Origin: Pseudomonas sp. KU43P
GTDB taxonomy: Bacteria > Pseudomonadota > Gammaproteobacteria > Pseudomonadales > Pseudomonadaceae
DNA length: 64,000 nucleotides
NCBI RefSeq assembly: GCF_033095865.1
Contig: NZ_AP019365.1
Location: 651,001 to 715,000 of the forward strand
Direction of reading: 5' to 3'
Of this stretch, positions 57,999-64,000 are shown piece by piece. Numbering within the stretch: position 1 is the first letter of the stretch; every line of letters begins with the position of its first letter. The translations under genes were made by a program, and so were the position numbers. The notes under the pieces were generated by a model. It saw only the letters and a list, made by a program, of their open reading frames with translations, made no database searches and was not told where the DNA came from.

Positions 57999-58685
57999 TT
58001 ACCAGGTGAGGGTTTCACCTTTGTAGTTGATGAAGCGCAGGCCGCCATGGCCGCTCTGCGCCTTGACCTGTTCGAGCATGCCACGGGTGCTGGTGAGTAC
58101 GTCGATGTCGGCGTTCTCTCCACCCATGTCGGTTTTCACCCAACCCGGGTGCATTGCCAGCACACAGAGATCCGGGCGCTGCAGGTCGACCACGAAGCTG
58201 TTGATCATCGAATTCAGGGCGGCCTTGCTGGCTTTGTACAGGCAAACCTCGCCGCCGTCCGGGATGGTGACACTGCCCAGAATCGAGCTCATGAACGCCA
58301 GTACGCCACTGCCTTGGCGTACCTGGGCGGCCAGGCGACGTGCAACGCGGATCGGTGCCACCGCGTTGGTCATGAACAGTGCGCCGATGTCCTGTTGCTG
58401 CACGGTTTCCAGGTCCTGCGGCAGGGGGCCCATGACGCCGGCGTTGATGAACACCAGGTCGAACACTTCGCCTTGTAGGCGTTGCTTCAGGCCATCGAGT
58501 TGGGCGGTGTCGTTCATCTCCAGCTGTTCGATGCGCACCCCGGGGACTTCGCTCAGCGCGCCGGGTTTTTGGGGGTCACGTACCGTGGCGGTGATGTTCC
58601 AGCCATCTTCGTGCAGCCGCTGCACCAAGCCAAGGCCGAGCCCGCGGGAGGCACCGATGATGAGGGCGGTTCTTGAGTTGGCCAT
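57999..58685 (-). CDS. Short-chain dehydrogenase/reductase
   Basis: 228 residues: NAD(P) loop LIIGASRGLGLGLV, NAG in FINAGVMGP, catalytic Tyr/Lys in CLYKASKAAL. Substrate unknown. 102 bp upstream of the deaminase on the same strand. Its upstream region contains two TGATCA palindromes one helical turn apart (58762-58778). Confidence 0.85.
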   Translation of the reverse strand: MANSRTALIIGASRGLGLGLVQRLHEDGWNITATVRDPQKPGALSEVPGVRIEQLEMNDTAQLDGLKQRLQGEVFDLVFINAGVMGPLPQDLETVQQQDIGALFMTNAVAPIRVARRLAAQVRQGSGVLAFMSSILGSVTIPDGGEVCLYKASKAALNSMINSFVVDLQRPDLCVLAMHPGWVKTDMGGENADIDVLTSTRGMLEQVKAQSGHGGLRFINYKGETLTW

Positions 58686-58827
58686 AGGAACATTCCTTTA
58701 TCGGGGTGGGAAAAGGAATTGAGAATACTGCAGGCACGGACTGTTTGCCCGCAATGAAGGGTGATCAAAAAATGATCAACGACAGATGGACGTGCGGCGG
58801 CGGGCGCTTGGCTTGTTGGCTAACGGG

Positions 58828-58836
58828 TTATCCACA
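58828..58836 (+). promoter_or_regulatory. DnaA box 1 (perfect)
   Basis: TTATCCACA. A one-mismatch copy, TGATCCACA, follows at 58840-58848, 12 bp further on. Confidence 0.75.
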
Positions 58837-58899
58837 GGCTGATCCACAGTTAATGTGCGCAATCACAGCTGACACGATTGCAGGGTGTCGCCGATCCAT

Positions 58900-58908
58900 T
58901 GTGGATAA
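58900..58908 (-). promoter_or_regulatory. DnaA box 2 (perfect, reverse)
   Basis: TGTGGATAA on the plus strand is TTATCCACA in reverse. It lies between the two direct copies. Confidence 0.75.
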
Positions 58909-59013
58909 CACTTGCCGACTCAACAGGTTAGGGCTGTCATCAAACTGTGATCAAAATATGCTCAATGCTCTGCAGGCCTTGTAACGCTTGGGCTGTAGCT
59001 AAATGCCCCAAGC

Positions 59014-59022
59014 TTATCCACA
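59014..59022 (+). promoter_or_regulatory. DnaA box 3 (perfect)
   Basis: TTATCCACA, opening the second 37-bp module, 28 bp before the stop of the IMPACT-family gene. Confidence 0.75.
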
Positions 59023-59050
59023 GGCGGGCCCACAGTTGTTGTGAGCAACC

Positions 59051-59635
59051 TCAGCGTGCTTCCAGGAGGATGCGCCCACGGCTCAGGTCTGCCAGTTGCT
59101 GTTGCAGAACAGGCAGATGGGCTTCGCCAACGGCGATGTGCAGGTCTACGCCATTGGCGGTGAATTGCTCGTCCAGCACCAGGCCATCGACCTCGGCCAG
59201 GCGTAGCTTTACCAGTGCCAGTTCGCTGAAGTTGCAACTGCAGGCATATTCGCTGCGCTGCACCAGCAGCCGCTTTGGCGCCTGCTGCAGGCATTTGTTA
59301 GCGCCACCGCCGTAGGCGCGGGCCAGGCCACCGGTACCCAGTTGGATGCCGCCGTACCAGCGGATGACGAGCACCACGACCTGGTCGCAGTCCTGCGCCT
59401 CGATGGCAGCCAGTATCGGCCGCCCGGCCGTTCCACCGGGCTCGCCATCGTCATTGCTACGGTACTGCGTACCGAGTTTCCAGGCCCAGCAGTTGTGGGT
59501 GGCGGCCAGGTCGCTGTGGCGTTCGATGAAGCTCATCGCCTCGGCGGCACTGTTGATCGGGCCGGCGAGGGTGATGAAGCGGCTCTTGCGGATTTCCTCG
59601 CGAAATTCGCAGAGGTCTAGCAGGGTAGAAGGCAT
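59051..59635 (-). CDS. IMPACT/YigZ-family protein
   Basis: 194 residues. N-terminal UPF0029 domain with SRFITLAGPINSAAEA, ATHNCWAWKLG, SNDDGEPGGTAGRPIL and VIRWYGGIQLGTGGLARAYG, the family hallmark; ferredoxin-like C-terminus (~130-194). Relatives bind nucleic acid or regulate translation factors, but the bacterial role is unclear. Confidence 0.88.
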   Translation of the reverse strand: MPSTLLDLCEFREEIRKSRFITLAGPINSAAEAMSFIERHSDLAATHNCWAWKLGTQYRSNDDGEPGGTAGRPILAAIEAQDCDQVVVLVIRWYGGIQLGTGGLARAYGGGANKCLQQAPKRLLVQRSEYACSCNFSELALVKLRLAEVDGLVLDEQFTANGVDLHIAVGEAHLPVLQQQLADLSRGRILLEAR

Positions 59636-59644
59636 AGGGGGAGG

Positions 59645-60307
59645 TCAGGCGCTCGGCGCGATGCCGCATCCTTTGAGAATGATGTGGATAAGGTTGTTGC
59701 TCGCGTCTTCCATGTCCTGCTTGGTCAGGCGGCTGCGGCCGGTGACCTGGCAGATCTGGGTGGCGAAGTCGGCATAGTGCTGGGTGCTGCCCCAGAGCAG
59801 GAAGATCAGGTGCACCGGGTCGACCTGATCCATCTTGCCCGCATCGATCCAGGCTTGGAACACCGCGGCACGGCCACGGAACCATTCACGGTAGTCGGCG
59901 CTGAAGTACTCGGTCAGGCAGGTGCCGCCGCTGATCACTTCCATGGCGAAGATCCGCGAGGCTTGCGGGTTGCGTCGGGAGAACTCCATCTTGGTGCGGA
60001 TGTAATGGCTGAGCGCTTCTCCAGGGTCGTCCTCGACGCTCAGGGCGTTGAAGGTGCTGTCCCACAATTCGATGATGTTGCTCAATACCGCGATGTATAG
60101 GCCCAGCTTGTTGGTGAAGTAGTAATGCAGGTTCGCCTTGGGCAAGCCGGCCTTCAGCGCGATGGTGTTCATGCTGGTGCCTTTGAAACCATGACGGGCG
60201 AATTCGTCTTCGGCGGCCTGGATGATGGCCTGTTCGTTCTTCTGGCGGATGCGGCCGGCGGGCTTGCCCGAGGCGGAAAGGCGATGCGCTGGGACTTCTA
60301 AGGTCAT
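59645..60307 (-). CDS. TetR-family regulator, RutR-like
   Basis: 220 residues: TetR HTH ~22-68 (IIQAAEDEFARHGFKGTSMNTIALKAGLPKANLHYYF) and a YcdC/RutR-type C-terminal domain (IFAMEVISGGTCLTEYF, WGSTQHYADFATQI). RutR-like proteins sense pyrimidines and control their breakdown; beta-alanine, the substrate of the neighbouring bauA product, is an end product of reductive uracil breakdown, which gives a plausible link. ATG at 60307 preferred over an open frame upstream. Confidence 0.85.
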   Translation of the reverse strand: MTLEVPAHRLSASGKPAGRIRQKNEQAIIQAAEDEFARHGFKGTSMNTIALKAGLPKANLHYYFTNKLGLYIAVLSNIIELWDSTFNALSVEDDPGEALSHYIRTKMEFSRRNPQASRIFAMEVISGGTCLTEYFSADYREWFRGRAAVFQAWIDAGKMDQVDPVHLIFLLWGSTQHYADFATQICQVTGRSRLTKQDMEDASNNLIHIILKGCGIAPSA

Positions 60308-60397
60308 GGACGATTCCGTACGGGTCTGTGGCAACGGATGTCGGACAAGATTACCTGCCTGCGCGCAAGTGACAAGCATTAGCGGCAGAAGCAGGCA

Positions 60398-61315
60398 TCA
60401 GCGTGTCGCAGCCAGGCTTTCGAGGAAGCTTTCCAGGACCAGATTCGGCCGTCGTCCTTTGCGCGTGACCCAGCTCAGGCCCAGGTCGTAGAAGCGTTGG
60501 GCAGGTTTGAGCGCGCGCAGCCGGCCTTGCTGGACCCAGAAGGTGGCGTAATGGTCGGGCAGGTAGCCAATGTAGCGGCCTGTGAGGATCAGGAATGCCA
60601 TGCCTTCGCGGTCGGAAGCGCTGGCCGTGCAGTTCAGTGCCTGGTAATGGGCCTGGATATCGGCAGGCAGCCGGAAGGTGGGGGCGATGGCTTCCTGGCT
60701 GTTGAGGCGCTCGTCGTCGATCTGTTGGTCGTCGGCATAGAACAGCGGGTGGCCGACAGCACAGTAGAGCAGCGAGCGTTCGCTGTACAAAGGTTGGTAT
60801 TCGAGGCCGGAGAGCGGGCTGGTCTGCGGTACTACACCTACATGAAGGCTGCCGTCGAGTACACCTTGTTCGACCTGGCTGGGAGCGATCATGCGGATCT
60901 GGATGCGCACGTCCGGGCCACGGTCCTTGAGTTCGGCCAGGGCATGGGTGATGCGCATGTGCGGCAGGGTCACCAGGTTATCGGTCAGGCCGATGTTGAG
61001 CTCGCCCCGCAGGTGCTGGTGCAGGCCGTTGACCTCGGTGCGGAAGGTTTCCAGCGCGCTGAGCAGTTGCAGCGCGGAGTGGTAGACCTCGCGGCCTTCC
61101 TCGGTCAGCGAGAAACCTGCCCGACCGCGCTGGCACAGGCGCAGGCCCAGGCGCTGTTCGAGGTCGTTCATCTGCTGGCTGATGGCCGAGCGGCCTATGC
61201 CCAGCACGTTCTCGGCAGCCGAAAAGCCACCACATTCAACCACGCTGCGGTAGATTTTCAGCAGGCGGATATCGAAATCGCTGACCTGAGCGAGAGGATC
61301 GGGGCGTCGGCTCAT
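60398..61315 (-). CDS. LysR-family regulator next to bauA
   Basis: 305 residues: HTH ~14-70 (FDIRLLKIYRSVVECGGFSAAENVLGIGRSAISQQM) and a periplasmic-binding-like effector domain. Divergent from bauA over 118 bp, so it probably controls bauA-mmsA in response to an omega-amino acid. A TTAG-N11-CTAA site lies 4 bp before its start codon. Confidence 0.88.
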   Translation of the reverse strand: MSRRPDPLAQVSDFDIRLLKIYRSVVECGGFSAAENVLGIGRSAISQQMNDLEQRLGLRLCQRGRAGFSLTEEGREVYHSALQLLSALETFRTEVNGLHQHLRGELNIGLTDNLVTLPHMRITHALAELKDRGPDVRIQIRMIAPSQVEQGVLDGSLHVGVVPQTSPLSGLEYQPLYSERSLLYCAVGHPLFYADDQQIDDERLNSQEAIAPTFRLPADIQAHYQALNCTASASDREGMAFLILTGRYIGYLPDHYATFWVQQGRLRALKPAQRFYDLGLSWVTRKGRRPNLVLESFLESLAATR

Positions 61316-61319
61316 CAGT

Positions 61320-61338
61320 TTAGTCTTACGCTACCTAA
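61320..61338. promoter_or_regulatory. LysR-type T-N11-A dyad
   Basis: TTAG-TCTTACGCTAC-CTAA, a perfect dyad of the T-N11-A kind that LysR proteins bind, in the divergent lysR-bauA region. Its place beside the lysR start suggests autoregulation. Confidence 0.5.
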
Positions 61339-61433
61339 AGATTAGAAATGTAGGCTTTTTCAGACTTTATCCGCGTGCGAATTTAGCTGCAACAACATCC
61401 ATCGTTGCCTAATCGTCTTTCGAGGAACCGCCG

Positions 61434-62780
61434 ATGAACATGCCCGAAACCGCTACCGTCGGTATCGCCAGCCAGCTCAAGCTGGATGCCCACTGGATGC
61501 CTTACACCGCCAACCGCAACTTCCATCGCGACCCACGCCTGATCGTGGCGGCCGAAGGCAGCTACCTGGTCGACGACAAGGGGCGGAAGATTTTCGATGC
61601 CCTGTCGGGGCTATGGACCTGCGGCGCCGGGCATACCCGCAAGGAGATTGCCGACGCGGTCACGCGCCAGCTCAATACCCTGGACTACTCCCCGGCGTTC
61701 CAGTTCGGCCACCCGCTGTCGTTCCAATTGGCCGAGAAGATCACCGAGCTGACCCCAGGTGACCTGAACCACGTCTTCTATACCAACTCCGGTTCCGAGT
61801 GTGCCGACACCGCGCTGAAGATGGTGCGTGCCTACTGGCGTCTGAAAGGCCAGGCGACCAAGACCAAGATCATTGGCCGTGCCCGTGGTTACCACGGCGT
61901 GAACATCGCCGGCACCAGCCTGGGCGGGGTCAACGGCAACCGCAAGATGTTCGGCCAGTTGCTGGACGTCGACCACCTGCCGCACACCGTACTGCCGGTC
62001 AATGCCTTCTCCAAGGGCATGCCGGAAGAGGGCGGCATCGCCCTGGCCGACGAGATGCTCAAGCTGATCGAGCTGCACGATGCTTCGAACATCGCTGCGG
62101 TGATCGTCGAGCCGCTGGCAGGCTCTGCCGGTGTACTGCCGCCGCCGAAAGGTTATCTGAAGCGTCTTCGTGAAATCTGCACTCAGCACAACATCCTGCT
62201 GATCTTCGACGAAGTGATCACCGGTTTCGGCCGCATGGGTGCCATGACCGGCGCCGAAGCGTTCGGTGTAACTCCGGACCTGATGTGCATCGCCAAGCAG
62301 GTGACCAACGGCGCCATCCCGATGGGCGCAGTGATCGCCAGCAGCGAGATCTACCAGGCCTTCATGAACCAGCCGACGCCGGAATACGCTGTCGAATTCC
62401 CGCACGGCTATACCTACTCGGCTCACCCGGTGGCGTGCGCCGCCGGTATCGCTGCACTCGACTTGCTGCAGAAGGAAAACCTGGTGCAGTCGGCCGCCGA
62501 GTTGGCGCCGCACTTCGAGAAGCTGCTGCACGGGGTAAAGGGCACCAAGAACATCGTCGATATCCGCAACTACGGCCTGGCCGGTGCGATCCAGATTGCG
62601 GCCCGTGATGGCGACGCTATCGTGCGTCCGTATGAAGCCGCGATGAAGCTGTGGCAAGCCGGCTTCTATGTGCGCTTCGGTGGTGACACCCTGCAGTTCG
62701 GCCCAACCTTCAATACCCAGCCGCAGGAACTGGACCGCCTGTTCGACGCGGTCGGTGAAACCCTGAACAAGATCGACTGA
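61434..62780 (+). CDS. bauA: Omega-amino acid (beta-alanine):pyruvate aminotransferase
   Basis: Class-III PLP transaminase of 448 residues, the length of the characterised P. putida enzyme. Lys288 in CIAKQVTNGAI holds PLP; FDEVITGFGRMG has the PLP-N1 aspartate; SGSECADTALKM binds the phosphate. Converts beta-alanine and pyruvate to malonate semialdehyde and alanine, which the next gene's product oxidises. First gene of the bauA-mmsA operon. Confidence 0.95.
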   Translation: MNMPETATVGIASQLKLDAHWMPYTANRNFHRDPRLIVAAEGSYLVDDKGRKIFDALSGLWTCGAGHTRKEIADAVTRQLNTLDYSPAFQFGHPLSFQLAEKITELTPGDLNHVFYTNSGSECADTALKMVRAYWRLKGQATKTKIIGRARGYHGVNIAGTSLGGVNGNRKMFGQLLDVDHLPHTVLPVNAFSKGMPEEGGIALADEMLKLIELHDASNIAAVIVEPLAGSAGVLPPPKGYLKRLREICTQHNILLIFDEVITGFGRMGAMTGAEAFGVTPDLMCIAKQVTNGAIPMGAVIASSEIYQAFMNQPTPEYAVEFPHGYTYSAHPVACAAGIAALDLLQKENLVQSAAELAPHFEKLLHGVKGTKNIVDIRNYGLAGAIQIAARDGDAIVRPYEAAMKLWQAGFYVRFGGDTLQFGPTFNTQPQELDRLFDAVGETLNKID

Positions 62781-62801
62781 TCTTTCCGATTTTGACGCAA
62801 G

Positions 62802-62822
62802 GCGCGCGAGCTGATCGCGCGC
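62802..62822. other. Hairpin between bauA and mmsA
   Basis: A perfect 8-bp stem GCGCGCGA/TCGCGCGC with a 5-base loop. No T run follows, so it is probably a processing or stability element rather than a terminator. Confidence 0.4.
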
Positions 62823-62853
62823 TGGCTTCTACCTTCTTTATCTGGAGTTTTGC

Positions 62854-64000
62854 ATGAGCATTGTTCAGCACCTGATCCACGGCGAGCTGGTTACCAAGGG
62901 TGAGCGCAACGCCGATGTCTTCAACCCGTCCACCGGCCAAGCGGTACGCAAGGTCGAGCTGGCCAGCCGGGCTACCGTTCAGGAAGCGATCGACTCCGCC
63001 AAGGCTGCCTTCCCGGCCTGGCGCAACACCCCGCCGGCCAAGCGGGCCCAGGTGATGTTCCGCTTCAAGCAGTTGCTGGAGCAGAACGAAGCCAAGATCT
63101 CGCAGATGATCAGCGAAGAGCACGGCAAGACCCTGGAAGATGCTGCCGGCGAGCTCAAGCGCGGTATCGAGAACGTCGAGTTCGCTTGCGCCGCACCGGA
63201 AGTGCTGAAGGGCGAATACAGCCGTAACGTCGGCCCGAACATCGATGCCTGGTCGGACTTCCAGCCGCTGGGCGTAGTGGCCGGGATTACCCCGTTCAAC
63301 TTCCCGGCGATGGTTCCGCTATGGATGTACCCGCTGGCTATCGCCTGCGGTAACGCGTTCATCCTGAAGCCGTCCGAGCGTGACCCGAGCTCGACTCTCT
63401 TCATCGCCCAACTGCTGCTCGAAGCCGGCCTGCCGAAAGGCATCCTCAATGTGGTGCACGGTGACAAGGAAGCCGTGGACGCGCTGATCGAAGCGCCGGA
63501 AGTGAAGGCCCTGAGTTTCGTGGGTTCGACGCCGATCGCCGAATACATCTATGCCGAAGGCACCAAGCGCGGCAAGCGTGTACAGGCTCTGGGCGGTGCG
63601 AAGAACCATGCCGTGCTGATGCCTGATGCTGACCTGGACAACGCCGTTAGCGCACTGATGGGCGCAGCCTATGGTTCGTGCGGTGAGCGTTGCATGGCCA
63701 TTTCCGTTGCGGTGTGTGTCGGCGACCAGGTGGCCGACGCGCTGATCGCCAAGCTGGAGCCGCAGATCAAGGCGCTGAAGATCGGCGCGGGTACTTCGTG
63801 TGGCCTGGACATGGGCCCATTGGTGACTGCTGCTGCCCGTGACAAGGTGGTTGGCTACATTGACGATGGCGTTGCCGCTGGCGCCAAGCTGGTGGTGGAT
63901 GGCCGCGGGTTCCGCGTGGCGGGTAATGAAGATGGCTACTTCGTGGGTGGCACCCTCTTCGACAAAGTGACCCCGCAGATGCGTATCTATAAGGAAGAGA
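62854..64000 (+). CDS. mmsA: Methylmalonate/malonate-semialdehyde dehydrogenase (acylating), 3'-truncated by the window edge
   Basis: 382 codons are visible from ATG 62854 (MSIVQHLIHGELVTKGER) and the frame is open at the edge; the family is about 500 residues. ALDH features: GVVAGITPFNFPAMVPLWM, LKPSERDPSS, FVGSTPIAEYIY, LGGAKNHAVLMPDAD and the nucleophilic Cys280 in CGERCMAISVAV. Makes acetyl-CoA from malonate semialdehyde, CoA and NAD. 73 bp after bauA. Confidence 0.95.
   Translation, partial: MSIVQHLIHGELVTKGERNADVFNPSTGQAVRKVELASRATVQEAIDSAKAAFPAWRNTPPAKRAQVMFRFKQLLEQNEAKISQMISEEHGKTLEDAAGELKRGIENVEFACAAPEVLKGEYSRNVGPNIDAWSDFQPLGVVAGITPFNFPAMVPLWMYPLAIACGNAFILKPSERDPSSTLFIAQLLLEAGLPKGILNVVHGDKEAVDALIEAPEVKALSFVGSTPIAEYIYAEGTKRGKRVQALGGAKNHAVLMPDADLDNAVSALMGAAYGSCGERCMAISVAVCVGDQVADALIAKLEPQIKALKIGAGTSCGLDMGPLVTAAARDKVVGYIDDGVAAGAKLVVDGRGFRVAGNEDGYFVGGTLFDKVTPQMRIYKEE

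Larger units (their letters stand above)
58828..59050. repeat. DnaA-box cluster with a duplicated 37-bp module
   Basis: The sequences at 58828-58864 and 59014-59050 align at 30 of 37 positions, each beginning TTATCCACAGGC and containing CCACAGTT then TGTG and GCAA. With the reverse box between them this makes three perfect DnaA boxes in about 195 bp, plus one near match. The 365-bp gap 58686-59050 holds this cluster, three TGATCA palindromes (58762, 58773, 58948) and AT-rich patches, and no gene. It lies between the SDR promoter region and the 3' end of the IMPACT-family gene. No replication gene is near. Confidence 0.7.

Noticed and set aside
58686..59050. Chromosomal origin oriC
   Set aside because: No dnaA, dnaN, rpmH, gidA or parAB nearby, which flank oriC in pseudomonads; only a DnaA-box cluster can be claimed.

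Overview
The window is a 64-kb, GC-rich stretch of a Pseudomonas chromosome, almost certainly the P. putida group. Three things point there: about nine copies of the P. putida-type REP palindrome (core CGCCGGCAAGCCGGCTCC and its complement) between genes; an omega-amino acid:pyruvate aminotransferase of the P. putida type; and, from memory, a gene order from retS/purD/purH/fis through accCB/aroQ/dsbD/ctpL/gcbA to speA that matches P. aeruginosa PAO1 (about PA4856 down to PA4839). No tRNA, rRNA, CRISPR array or prophage was found. Both ends cut a gene: cobG lacks its 5' part and mmsA lacks its 3' part.

Layout. 1-4183: aerobic cobalamin operon cobG-cobH-cobI-cobJ with overlapping genes, the last a CbiG/CobJ fusion. 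4264-7705: MarC-family membrane protein and the hybrid sensor RetS. 7841-12289: purH-purD and dusB-fis. 12486-17379: DUF3426 protein, prmA, and aroQ-accB-accC. 17559-24355: dsbD, a complete IS256-family element (19546-20906, 8-bp target duplication) inserted at the stop codon of a CtpL-like chemoreceptor, and a GcbA-like diguanylate cyclase. 24602-28921: DUF2333 protein, NUDIX hydrolase, SUI1/YciH and speA. 29047-38355: DinF-like MATE exporter, a thioester alpha-2-macroglobulin lipoprotein, a small membrane protein and PBP1C (periplasm and envelope defence or repair). 38447-41487: TpsB-type transporter, PprB-like regulator and FppA-like prepilin peptidase. 41578-42802: two DUF4136 lipoproteins in tandem. 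42824-48488: cmoM, MazG-like pyrophosphohydrolase, a MaoC/two-domain FabG pair divergent from a thiolase, and an AraC regulator. 48610-54313: dCache chemoreceptor and a copper island (copA-cueR operon, secreted hypothetical, copZ) with two CueR-type promoters. 54406-59635: Bcr/CflA exporter, small protein, ArsR regulator, adenine deaminase, SDR, and an IMPACT-family protein. 59645-64000: TetR and LysR regulators next to the beta-alanine catabolic pair bauA-mmsA.

Most of the window is ordinary core genome. The points most worth a second look are: a cluster of three perfect TTATCCACA DnaA boxes arranged in a duplicated 37-bp module away from any replication gene (58828-59050); a multi-hairpin leader ending in an intrinsic terminator just before the SUI1 gene; an apparently orphan TpsB/PprB/FppA group without Tad pilus genes or a TpsA partner; and the precise IS insertion, whose target duplication preserves the chemoreceptor stop codon.
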